Shown piece after piece: positions 39,688-50,307 of a stretch of DNA of 64,000 nucleotides. The stretch is from Globomyces pollinis-pini. Lineage: Eukaryota; Chytridiomycota; Chytridiomycetes; Rhizophydiales; Globomycetaceae. The DNA is taken from NCBI GenBank assembly GCA_025399215.1, contig MU621114.1, positions 6,547 through 70,546 on the forward strand. Reading direction: 5' to 3'. Made by a program: the position numbers and the translations under genes. Numbering within the stretch: position 1 is the first letter of the stretch; each line of letters opens with the position of its first letter. Under the pieces are notes generated by a model. The model searched no databases. It had not been told where the DNA came from and saw only the letters and a list, made by a program, of their open reading frames with translations.

Positions 39688-39907
39688 AGTAAATTTTAGT
39701 AAATGTAGGTAGGTAAATACTGAAGTGACTCAAAACCTTTACAATGGTTTATTTAGTTTCTGTTTGGCCACTCCACAGACTATAAGGTATCCATTGCAGT
39801 TTACCAAATGGATATTCTAAAACTGGTATCTTTCCTTACCAGAGGTTAACAGATTAGGTTCCTAAATCACATTCCGTCAAAATTGATCAAAGTTTTTATC
39901 ATTTAGA

Positions 39908-40264
39908 ATGCTGACAAGAACTATTCCCTTCCACCTTAAAACAACAAAGAACTCTCTATTAAGAAACTTACATTACATAGTGATTGCAAAGGACTATCCA
40001 AATGGATTGGAGAAAAGGCTCGCAGCTCGACCTGCTCATCTGGAAAGAACAAAACAATCAAAAGCTACTGGAAAGGTTTTGATGGGTGGTGCAACATTTA
40101 ACGATCAAAGCGAAATGAATGGTAGCATTATGCTTATGGATGCAGCATCTGCTGATGAAATTGAAGCTTATCTTGTTGAAGATCCATATGTGAAAGGTAG
40201 TGTTTGGAAATCATGGGAAATCATACCTTTTAAACTAGCTGGTATCTCTCCCTATTTGAAATAA
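39908..40264 (+). CDS. YCII-domain protein
   Basis: 118 aa, single exon. After a basic N-terminus (MLTRTIPFHLKTTKNSLLR), possibly a mitochondrial presequence, comes the YciI-like fold: YIVIAKDYPNGLEKRLAARPAHL, GGATFNDQSEMNGSIMLMDAASADEIEAYLVEDPYVKG and VWKSWEIIPFK. YCII proteins are dimeric alpha-beta proteins of mostly unknown activity, with the RxxHL and DPY features visible here. Confidence 0.85.
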   Translation: MLTRTIPFHLKTTKNSLLRNLHYIVIAKDYPNGLEKRLAARPAHLERTKQSKATGKVLMGGATFNDQSEMNGSIMLMDAASADEIEAYLVEDPYVKGSVWKSWEIIPFKLAGISPYLK

Positions 40265-40428
40265 AGTCAATTGAATCCTTTCGTAATGCGTTGATGAATG
40301 TGATACAGCTTTTACCGAGTCGATTAGTTTCCTAATATTTCAACTCTAATGGAATCTACTGATCCATTTTTTGCATAATATTTGATTCTCTTGGGTCATT
40401 AAAATGTGGGAAAATTCTTGTCTATTCA

Positions 40429-41378
40429 ATGGGAATACTAAACAATTTAATGGGAAACTTCGAAAGTGAATCTGCAGTCCTAATTGCAGTTATTAGAAGC
40501 TACTTGGAATCCGTAAACTGCAACTTTTCAAATCAAATCAACAAATCAGAATTGGAATTTGCTTACAAGTTTGATACCAAATTTATTCTTCGGGTAGAAG
40601 CAAATGAAGTTAATTTATCTACCAATGAATTATCATTGACAATGAAGAAGTTTTTCAAGGATTTGTTTGTGGATGGGTTGGAATTTCCTATTAATATTGA
40701 GTTGGGAAGAGCAAACACAGTTTTGATTGATTCAAAAGTTGTTGATTTTCTAATCGATTTCACAAAGAAATTGTTGTCAAATATTATTCCAGATTTAGCC
40801 AAACTGTAACATATGATGTATTTAATTTCAGTCCACCAGTTACATCCAAAGATTTGATGGGATCAAGTAGCTCCCGGGAAGCTAGTTCATCAAGAAACTT
40901 TCCTGGAATACCTGAAGCAAGTCGGATGCCTTATGCTCCCAACTTTGGGGTTCCTAGTTATGGTCAACAACCTCCATCTGCACCAAATCCTTTTGGGGTT
41001 GGCCAATCTGATTTGGACCCCTTTGGTGCAGGGCCAGGTATGTTGCCTTCTCACCCTGGTATGCGGCCAGGAGGAGGGATGTTTGTTGGACCGTAATCTA
41101 ATAATTATCATTTAAACTTTAGAGATCACCCAATGTTTTCTGGTGGAGGTATTGGTGGGCCATCGTTTGGGCCTATGGGAGGTGGTCGCGGAAGCTTCCA
41201 TCCACCTGGTGCCCGATTTGATCCAGTAATGCCATTTGGCCCTGGGTCTGGAAATGGAATGCCACGGAGACCAAATGGTGGACAATTTAGGTAAGGTCAT
41301 GTACTTACTAAATCATTTAGTGGAGATCCAGATAATGACGAACTCCCTCCTCCAGGATACTATGATAGGTTTATGTAA
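40429..41378 (+). CDS. Proteasome inhibitor PI31-like protein
   Basis: Exons 40429-40805, 40832-41092, 41123-41290 and 41321-41378. The N-terminal FP-like domain (SESAVLIAVIRSYLES, ending in FTKKLLSNIIPDL) is followed by a Pro/Gly-rich tail: SDLDPFGAGPG, PPGARFDPVMPFGPG and the ending DELPPPGYYDRFM. The tail order DPF..GARFDP..PPPGY is diagnostic of PI31/PSMF1, which binds the 20S proteasome and FP-type F-box proteins. Confidence 0.88.
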
Positions 41379-41461
41379 CCAAGAGTTTTTTGTTTAAAAT
41401 ATATTGCAAATGTTCATACTTTACAAAATAACGAAATATTCAAACTGTACATTTTATTTTA

Positions 41462-41863
41462 TTATCTGCTGACAAGTTCTAGTTGATCGACGTTCGATAA
41501 ATATGGATTATCATCCCCACTACTTGTATAACCACTATCTAAATCATCTATATCTCCAAAGTGATCAGCAATTAATGGGATAAACTCTCTAAAATGATGT
41601 TCTAAAATAGATTCAGTATGAAATGTTTTACCATCCAAACAATCGTAGGTGTCACTTGTTTCGGTCATCTACTTGTTAATTTAACCGATCGTTACTTGAC
41701 ATTTCCCCTGGTAAGCATTTTGAATCATTATTTTCAGATCCAGTTGTTGAAAGGCTTTCAAATGATCTTTCAGATTGATTTCACAACAAAATGAGTGTCG
41801 GTTGAGAAATAAGAATATCAAATAATACCGGAAACATTTCTGTCTATTACTGATATCATTCAT
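41462..41863 (-). CDS. Hypothetical small protein
   Basis: Two exons, 41863-41696 and 41668-41462, giving 124 aa; the 27-nt intron fits the local style. Not recognised. The first half is hydrophobic and basic (RYYLIFLFLNRHSFCCEI), the second acidic (DHFGDIDDLDSGYTSSGDD). Confidence 0.45.
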
Positions 41864-42255
41864 CCTTGATATATCTTTATGTGAAAAAATCAATCAGATT
41901 TCATTTAATTTATACTGTTGAGTTTGTTTGTTTTGAAACTCAGCAATGTCGGAGACAAGAACGCGACAACAAACACTCAAAAGTGTTTGATTAGGACCAT
42001 CCAAAGAAACGTTTGTATGTTGATTATCAGATACTTGTATGTCCAAGGTTGAGTATAAGATATCTTTTCAGTGATTGACCAAAATCTGGCATAAGAGTAG
42101 CAAGTGCGATTACTATAGTGATTAAAAATGTTCATTCATGTAATAATTTGATATTATTTCATCTACATGTTTATTTTATATTGCATCATTAGACTTGCAG
42201 TTATTAAAAACGCGAATAAGGTCATTTGTTTGAATTAATAAATCTAACGATCACA

Positions 42256-44666
42256 ATGATGCAAACTGGTACAATTACAATTTTAAACCCTCTAGATTCA
42301 GTTATTACCGAAGAGCAACGTATTCAAGTCAAATCGTTAAAGAAAGAATTAAAAGAATGGGAATATCAATTTGTTGAAGATAACGGTAGAAAACCAAATA
42401 AACAGGATATAGCATCAGTTCCTAACATTGGTATTTTATCAAACTAATCGAAAAAGCGATGCGATACAAGAGTTATGCAAGGTTAAAAGCTCTAATTGAA
42501 AAGATTGATGATGGGGACAATATTCCAAAACGAAAATCCAAAATCAAGAACTTACCAGAGGTTGTTGTCATTCCAGAAAAAACCAACATTAACTTGACGG
42601 AATCTTCGACAAGTATTACAACTTCAGATGCCAGAGACTCTCGAAATAGACCTTCATCGACCAATCTTTCAGCTAATTTGACACAGGAGACTCTAACGGG
42701 ATCAAGCATTGAATTGTCGAATCTTAATTTAAACAAATCTATTGAATCATCTACAAATAATTTACACGATAATTCAACTTCTATTGCACGTAATAAGATT
42801 CGAAAGTCGAATATTGCGGCTGGTCCTGTTGCAACATCTGATATTGGTTCCAGCTACGACAGATTTGCGAGAAGGGCATTACAACAACAGCAACAACTTC
42901 AAAAACAAGGTACGAACGTTGATATATATTCATTTTTAATATAGAAGCTACCCAACAGAACAACATATTCATCAAATCGGCTATTAATAACACAAAGATA
43001 GACAAGATAGAGCAGCCAGACTTGCAGAAACCAGAGTATGGGGTCAACACCGAACTAAAAGGGTTTCAACAACGGAAGGAACAATTACAAGGAATGTCAG
43101 TCACACCAAAATTGCAATCAGATATTTCAACAAAATCAGACTTAATACTCCCAAACAGCAAAATAATGGAAGACGCTATTGAAACGGTTAAACAGCCCGT
43201 CATTAGTACAATGGCGAAACCCAAAATCATTCATGTTGGAAAACATTATACCGATAGTTTGGATAACATACAACAGTCGGAAATCGAAGCTTTTAGCGAG
43301 ACTGTGGAGCCATTGAAACCATCTTCCCCTCCCAATCTGAGTTTTCAAAATAGTGCAGAATGTTTAGAAATAGTTAATGATATTCTTAAAGAACATCCAA
43401 AACTTTTAGAGAAACATATTAGAGCAGAAAGAACTAAATTGGACGCAGAAAATAAAAAACCACCCAAGAATGAGATACTTGAGGAGCAAGTTAATACAAG
43501 GCGTTCTAGTAAAGCAATCTCAACGATAGAAGAAAAAGGAAACTCAGAATCTCTTGGAAGCGGTGGGTCTGTAGTTTCAAAGGAGGATTCAAAGACAGAT
43601 TCCTCTCAAAGTTTGTTTGAAAACAAACATATTGAACAAAGAAAAGAAGATGTAGAAGTTTCTATGGATTCTTTGATCAATGCTAAAAGTCCTGAAGTTT
43701 CAGTCCAACCTACTGAAGAAGAGATAACAGCAACTATAGCATCAACTAAGAATGGCGTAGAACAACAGGAAAATGCTCTAGGATTACCATTGAACGCTTT
43801 AGTGAAAAATCTACCATCGTTAATGGTCACAAATATCAACAGGCAAGACTTGAAAATTAATTTTATAGTCGTATGGAGAAACACGGTGTACTTCGTTGTA
43901 AACTGTATCGAAAAAAGAACTTGTTGGGTCAAACAAACCCAACATATATTTTACACAATGAAGCCGATAATTCATTTCTACTTGCAGCAAAGAAAATGCT
44001 ATTATCAAAATCGATCAATTATATTATCTCGGATAGCCCTGATGATTTTTCAAAGGATTCGATTCACTACGTAGGAAAACTCAAGTTATACATATTTAAT
44101 GCTGACCTTTAGGGCAAATTTCAAACGAACGAGCTTTATATTATCAGACACAAGAAGCTCTACATCCCAAAAAACTCAACGTGAATTGGCAATAATCAAT
44201 TATGTAAGATTAAGAAATTAATTTTGTTAGAGTAAAAATGTATTGCCTAGGGAACTACAAGTAGCTATTTCAGCAATGACCATACCAGAAGATACAGTAA
44301 ATTACATTTATGATTTAATTGAAAAGGCTTTAGGACATTCTACTGATATTACTGAAGATTTTAGAATTCGCAATGAAAATACATTGTTATTTCTGAAAAA
44401 TAAACCTCCAAGATGGAATGAGGCTACTCAATCACACTGCCTCAATTTTGGTGGTAGAGTTACACAACCAAGTATCAAGAATATGCAATTGATCTCTGAT
44501 ATAACTGGAGGTAAGAATTTTGTTTCTCATGTTTGACGTTTATAATGTATTACAATTTGGTCGATGTGGATCCGATTTCTTTTCTTTAGATGTACGATAT
44601 CCGATGACGGTATTGGAAGCATTTGGAATTGCTTTGACTACTTTTGATGCATATGATAGCGCTTAG
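42256..44666 (+). CDS. Tubby-domain protein with an Sld2/RecQL4-like N-terminal motif
   Basis: About 746 aa, exons 42256-42430, 42457-42909, 42945-43842, 43869-44084, 44113-44203, 44231-44510 and 44539-44666. N-terminus: [20 protein letters not shown], then [10 protein letters not shown] and RYKSYARLK, the helical motif of Sld2 and RecQL4. A long disordered middle follows. The C-terminal Tubby domain shows [84 protein letters not shown]. Intron 43843-43868 is GC-AG. Intron 44511-44538 lacks an AG acceptor. Tubby domains bind PI(4,5)P2. Confidence 0.8.
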
Positions 44667-44715
44667 AGAAAATAAAGTTTAGTAATAGTGCAAGTTCTTT
44701 ATTTTTACTGTCCAA

Positions 44716-45514
44716 CTAAACATTTGGAACTACCGAATCTGTCATTTCATAGGAAATATCGTTGTTGCTATCTCGATCATTTTCTAGAAAGTCATAGAAC
44801 TTTGTAGAGTGAGTTCTGCTTAAAGATACAATTTTAGCTATATCATCATAAGATTCAGGAGTTCGATCAATGGAGGATGATTGATTATCTTGAATTGCCA
44901 CAGTCGTTTCCGCTTCTTCCTGCCCATCGCCCGAGCCAGTTACACATACATCAGTGGATAAAATGGAAGGAAAATGTAGATCTTCAAACTTTACTTTTTC
45001 ATCTAAAATGTTAGTCAAAATGATCCTAACCGATTTCCATATGATTTTCAGGTGCTTGCCATTCAAAGGACATATTTTTAGTATTGTAAGTCAAGATTTC
45101 GTTCAAACAGACACCTTCAAACTTTGTTGGTATTTCATTTTCTTTTGTCCACTGTTCAAAGTATTGGATACATTCATCTGAAGTATTATGAGCGATGGAT
45201 TTTTGTGGTTTTGGTTGCTGTTGCTTTTGCTTTCGTATTTCATCTAATTATGATTAAGTATTAAAATGTACATGAATTCCTTAGTTTATGTAAGCGATGA
45301 CAAGTTATATCATCAAATGATTGAGATCGATTATGTTTAGTTTTTAAAATGACCGAGAAACCACCCTTTGCAAATCTACGTTTTCTAATGATTCTCCCTT
45401 CAAATGGATGAGACCTTTCTATTAGATTGAATAAATCACTGTGTTCTAATTCCTTTAATAAAATCAGAATTACGTATTAAAGCTGCTTTCAAAATATTCT
45501 GATTTTGTCTCCAT
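44716..45514 (-). CDS. Uncharacterised protein
   Basis: Exons 45514-45474, 45438-45272, 45243-45031 and 45002-44716; 235 aa, introns 35, 28 and 28 nt, all phases consistent. Visible segments: LFNLIERSHPFEGRIIRKRR, GGFSVILKTKHNRSQSFDDI, a Gln/Lys/Pro run (RKQKQQQPKPQKS) and YFEQWTKENEIPTKFEGV, with an acidic Ser-rich end. No family recognised. Convergent with the Tubby gene, stops 49 bp apart. Confidence 0.55.
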
Positions 45515-45664
45515 TGAAAAAGTCAAGAGACAAAAAATGACTTCAGAGACATTTGTGTAACACTAAGGTTTAACGAATACAAAAACCATGGAGAATCGGG
45601 AGGCGGTTGAGTTGATGGAGATTGTTTGATTTGTCATCAACAATGGAATTCTGAACTTACCCTC

Positions 45665-47043
45665 ATGGATTTATCAACTCTCTCTAATGAAAACCAATTA
45701 ATTACTGCTGTCTCTAATGACAAACTATCAGTATCAGATACTCATCCAAGAACTCAACATGATCTATCTAACTCTATTTCTGCAATTTTACAATCAAATC
45801 TATATTCAAATTCTCATGTAACTGACAAACTATTCGAAAAATACGAGGAAGGAATGTTAATTGATCATCAAAGTGACTATGATGATCCTGAGGTGGAAGA
45901 TAACATGCCATCTGCAATATCAGATATTAGTTTGACGGATTATGATCAACATATCAACCATGGAGATGCATATGAAGGATATATTGTGGCCATGGTAAAC
46001 CAAGAAAATCAACAATCGCTTCAAGGATCTTTGGGTAAGCGATTATTACTAATCTCTTTAGCACATCAATTGTACAAGGATGCGGAAAAGTTTGATAAAC
46101 TAGAAAGAGATTGTCAAGAGTTTCTGGTATCACAAACCCTCAATTAATATTTAGAAACACCAACAACTGAAGCAACCATTAGATTTAAGCAAACCACCAT
46201 TGCAACACCACCGAATTTACCTGCAGTTGGTTGCCAATGTTTACCAGCGAGCAATCCACATTCATTTAGCAATCAAATCTCGGCCTGTCGAAATCATCAG
46301 TCCGTTTGAAAGATCATTCAAAGAACCAATACATTTATTACAGTTTGGTATTAATAGATATGCATCTTTGAACCCGAACTTTTCAACCACAAGACGTAAA
46401 AGTGTTAAGGTAGTTAGTTACTTTTGACTAAAACGCAAAGATAAATGCAGACTCTCAAATTATTAATGATGAATCAGGTTCATTACGTGATGAAATTGTT
46501 CAATCATTCATAGCTGGACAGCAATGGACTGAAGAAGATGATAGAAAGCACCAATTGACCCTTAAAGGATCTTCCAGTATCAATGATAGTTGTTCATATA
46601 TGATCCAAGGCCCAAGCCCATCATTTGACCAATCTTCATATATGATCCAAGGACCAAGGCCATCGTTTGACCAATCTTCATTTATGATTCAAGGCCCATG
46701 CCCATCATTTGACCAAGGTGGAGGTTCATATCATGGATTATATGAGGAAGACTCATTGGCAAGTAAAGTGGAATCAAGCAACCACTATTCCCCATCATTA
46801 AAAAGAAAAATTAAGGTGCCAAAGGAATCTAGCAAGGAAAGTAATTTGAACGACGAAGAATTTTATGAGTTGCAAAGAGCGTTACAAGAATCGATTCTTG
46901 ATCAAAAGCAACAGCCATTTGAATCTAACATAGAGGAGTCCTTTGATGAAGAACTTCAAATGGCTTTGGAGTTGTCACGTCAAGATTTACAAAAACACTT
47001 ACCATCTGATAGCAAAGGGAAAGGGAAATTAAAGCATGCATAA
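45665..47043 (+). CDS. OTU-like (OTUD5-type) protein, catalytic residues missing, with UIM motifs
   Basis: About 430 aa, exons 45665-46034, 46062-46126, 46155-46409 and 46441-47043. The OTU fold is traced by SLQGSLAHQLYKDAEKFDKL then RDCQEFL, YLQLVANVYQRAIHIH, and PIHLLQFGINRYASLNPN, which align with OTUD5 (CLFRAVADQVYGD; MQAMAEMYNRPVEVY; HYNSVVNPN). The catalytic Cys position is Ser and the His of HYNS is Arg (NRYAS), so cleavage is not expected. After the fold come three SYMIQGPxPSFDQS repeats and two ubiquitin-interacting motifs (EEFYELQRALQES; DEELQMALELS). The start is uncertain; upstream ATGs are out of frame. Confidence 0.72.
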
Positions 47044-47102
47044 CTAAACAAAAAAAATAAATTGAATGCCATATGATCTTATTAAGGTTTCGTTCTACTT
47101 AA

Positions 47103-48236
47103 TCATTCCATTTCATCAAGAATTTTATCCAATACCTCACCACTTAAATCCTTTTTGTAACATTCATCCATGTTTTCAGCGATAAACTTGGACAGATATG
47201 ATCTTGCTCGAACTCTGTCAACATGATCCATTTGAACATAACATCTTGCCAAACAGGGTAAAGCAATATTGACACCATTATCCACCGCTCGATGATAATT
47301 TTCGCGAGCCAACTCTCTATTTTGATCGCATCCTATGAAATTCTTATCAAATAGTTAGTTTACCTTTTCCTGTCCATTGACAATGAGCCAAGTAGAGATA
47401 TGCATTTGTGTCACCAGTTAGTAACCCTTCTGAATACAGTTGGAAAGCTTTTTCGGGATTCTCGTTCACCAAGCCTTCTTGACCAGTCGAGTAAGCATGT
47501 CCCAATGAAACCAAACTTGGATTAGACGCGGATCTGTTAAGGTTAACCAAGTTTTCATACCGTGCAGCTTTCAAAAACAATGTCATAGCTCTTTCACCAT
47601 CTCTAGGGACACCAATTCCATGATAGAGTATATATGCAGCTCTGATATAAGATTGAATATCACCAGCAACACCAGCCTTGACAAACAAGTCCACTTGATT
47701 AGTAGGTTCACTATCTTCATCCTCAATTAACGTTGACCATTCGGCTAATAATCGTAAACTTTTTGAACATCCCAAATCTGCAGCTAATTTAGTGTATTTA
47801 TACAAATCAGACTCTATATCAAAACAGATGTCTCTTGATTGGTAGTACTGTGCGAGATTCAAGATTGCTTTTGGATGTTGATGACCCGCCGCTAATGTCC
47901 AATATTCAACCGTTTCATCTAGTTCGCCATTTGAGTAGTAGTATTCTGCAATTAGCATCATAGATTCAACATGTTGAAATGTAGTCACTGCAGTTTTCCA
48001 AGTAACAACAGCTTCTTCAATAGCATCCATAGATAAATGCCATTGAGCAAGTAATCTCAAAGAATCCAGATCCTCTTCTGCAATGGCAGATAGTTTTGAT
48101 ATGGCAGCCTACTGTTCAGAAAGTGTCTCATCTTTACCTCTTGATCTTTTTCCACCTCTTTCATTGAGTTTCCTTCCCAAAGATCAATGGCTTCCATCTT
48201 GGTCTTTAGCTTGTCTGGACTCGATTGATACCACAT
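47103..48236 (-). CDS. Sel1/TPR-like repeat protein
   Basis: 357 aa, exons 48236-48138, 48108-47364 and 47332-47103. A chain of helical repeats: LRLLAQWHLSMDAIEEAVVTW, LIAEYYYSNGELDETVEYW, YIRAAYILYHGIGVPRDGERAMTLF, SLGHAYSTGQEG, YLYLAHCQWTGKG. The GxGVxxDxxxA pattern is typical of Sel1 repeats, which act as protein scaffolds. No membrane segment. Specific role unknown. Confidence 0.75.
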
Positions 48237-48508
48237 TGAATTTCAAAAAATAAAATCATCTTTTGCACTACATAGCCAGAAAGTTTAATTTTTTTTAGTT
48301 ACTGACCCCAACAGAACATCATGATGAAAAAGCAGCTTTGACGATGGTGGGAATGTAAAACAGTAATCATTAAGGAGAGATATGCACATGGACTTCGAAA
48401 GAATCTTCAATTAGCCTTTGTCCTACCAATCACACGAAAGAAGCCTATAAAATCATATTTCTCAATCAGTTTACGAGTTGGATGAATAGCATTACTTTTA
48501 TTAATGAA

Positions 48509-49084
48509 TCAACAATTTTCCTTTACACACATAATGTTGTCAATCAGAATTGATAATCCTCCCACGGCACAAGTAACTCCCATTGACGCAGCACCACTAA
48601 CTGCACACGTAACGGCACTTACTGCTGCTCCAACCCCTGCTTCGATCAAACACTCCTCCAATCCCTCCTTATCGCAAGGTCCATAGCATAATCCTGCAAT
48701 ATTAACCTGTCCGTCATTTGGACACGTCGCTTTTCGTGAAATCGTTCTAATTGGCCATCGAAAACAATCTACAATCCAAGATTTATAGCAATCATGATAC
48801 CCCCAAATCCCACTTTTTCTTCTTGCTCCACTATGACATCCAACAGCTCCCCAACTATAATTCCAGTATCCTCCACACCCTTTGGTACTACAAGTCAATG
48901 GAAATGAATTCCAGTCAGCAGGACATGGTGCATAATTTGGAATATCTACTGACTTTGATGTATGTGGGAGTCTTTGTGATCTAATACCAGCCAATGATTG
49001 AGATCTGCTTGAAGAACTTTCATGGTGCTTGGTACTGGAACTGTAAACCATTACCAGACATAACAATACATTAATTAGATACAT
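48509..49084 (-). CDS. Small secreted cysteine-rich protein
   Basis: 191 aa, single exon. A hydrophobic N-terminus (MYLINVLLCLVMVYSSS) is a likely signal peptide. The mature part has about 16 Cys, e.g. CPADWNSFPLTC, KGCGGYW, CPNDGQVNIAGLCYGPC, and ends in a Gly/Ala-rich hydrophobic segment (AGVGAAVSAVTCAVSGAASM). The GLCY.PC motif recalls short Cys-rich extracellular modules, but the family and role are not recognised. Confidence 0.65.
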   Translation of the reverse strand: MYLINVLLCLVMVYSSSTKHHESSSSRSQSLAGIRSQRLPHTSKSVDIPNYAPCPADWNSFPLTCSTKGCGGYWNYSWGAVGCHSGARRKSGIWGYHDCYKSWIVDCFRWPIRTISRKATCPNDGQVNIAGLCYGPCDKEGLEECLIEAGVGAAVSAVTCAVSGAASMGVTCAVGGLSILIDNIMCVKENC

Positions 49085-49345
49085 TGTAAATTAATCGGTA
49101 ATAACTTTGAAGTAAAATTGATTTTAAAATGTGTTCCGCCAGTTTCGCCCTTGAGCGTTCGAATAAGCTTGTTTGACCCTTTTCACAGCCCTCAACCAAC
49201 CAAATTCAACTGAACAACTAGCAATTAGGAAGAGCATTACGTGCTCTACTCTAAGATGCCCTATAAACATAACATAGTCTCTTCGATAAAACAATACATA
49301 ATAAAAAGATTTTCATAACTTGGTATTTCATTAATAAAAACACAA

Positions 49346-50063
49346 TTAATTTTTAATGGCAGCAGTAAAGAATTTCTTTCCAAGAGTATCCAAGATTTCA
49401 TGTCGACGTTCATCAGTCAATTTACTGAAAGCTTCATAAACAGAAACACCCTTCATATCACGCACTTTACCTGCACGATTACCATAGTAACCACCAGCAA
49501 TAGCACCAGGGATGTTGAGGACGATGAATCCTAACATGACTCCTGCGACAGAGCCAATTGGTTGCCAAAAGTATGATGGATTTGGGACTTCTATAAAAGT
49601 ATTAGCTGGTCAATTATTTAATCATCTGGAGTCAATTAGGAGTTAATTCAATATCAATTGGATCATTTAACCATAAAATTTGAATATGGAGGTTCAATTA
49701 GGAAAAGAATAGCATAACAATACCTGGAACCATAAGATCATTGAACATTTCAGCAAATATATCGATTGGATTAATCTTTTCATCGAATGAAAAGGTATTT
49801 TCAAGATCATAAGCAGCTCTACGATCCTTATCACTAACCAGTCAGCAACAACGTCAAGAAATACCTTAAGACATAGTAGGCATTAGCGACTTCTTGGAAT
49901 CGCTCAGTAGCGTCTGGGGCTGGATTTCTATCAGGATGAAATTGCAACTACAGAATTGATTAAAGCAATTGACTAATACTGATTCTCTGATGTATCCAGT
50001 TCTGATTTCATTTTCAGTTGCCTTTGGGGTGACTCCTAACACTTCGTAGTATGTTCTTGACAT
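49346..50063 (-). CDS. Membrane J-domain (DnaJ-like) protein
   Basis: 173 aa, exons 50063-49980, 49947-49865, 49833-49724 and 49590-49346. J domain: YYEVLGVTPKATENEIR then LQFHPDRNPAPDATERFQEVANAY with intact HPD; this stimulates Hsp70. A C-terminal membrane segment (VMLGFIVLNIPGAIAGGYYG) is followed by a conserved-looking GKVRDMKGVSVYEAFSKL end. One intron is 133 nt, long for this window. Confidence 0.88.
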
Positions 50064-50307
50064 GAGGTCGTTTAATAGTTGGACAAAAAGAATTCAGGAA
50101 TTGTTTCTTGAAACGGTGAAAGCTTGAAAGGACGGCTCAAGCGGCAAAACAATTCTCCTGTACCCAGAATGTATTGAATAGAAACTTATTTAAGTGTATG
50201 AAATCATACTTGTGAACTGCGTACAGTTGTACGAGAGCATGTAAACTAATTCAGTTCATTTGAAGTACTCTTTGATTGACAACATTAGGAATATATTTAG
50301 CTAAAAT

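Noticed and set aside
45608..45640. In-frame DGDCL just before the OTU-like gene start as the missing catalytic Cys motif
   Set aside because: It lies about 125 codons before the helix that should follow directly (SLAHQLYKD), and the true motif position is occupied by SLQGS; coincidence is more likely.
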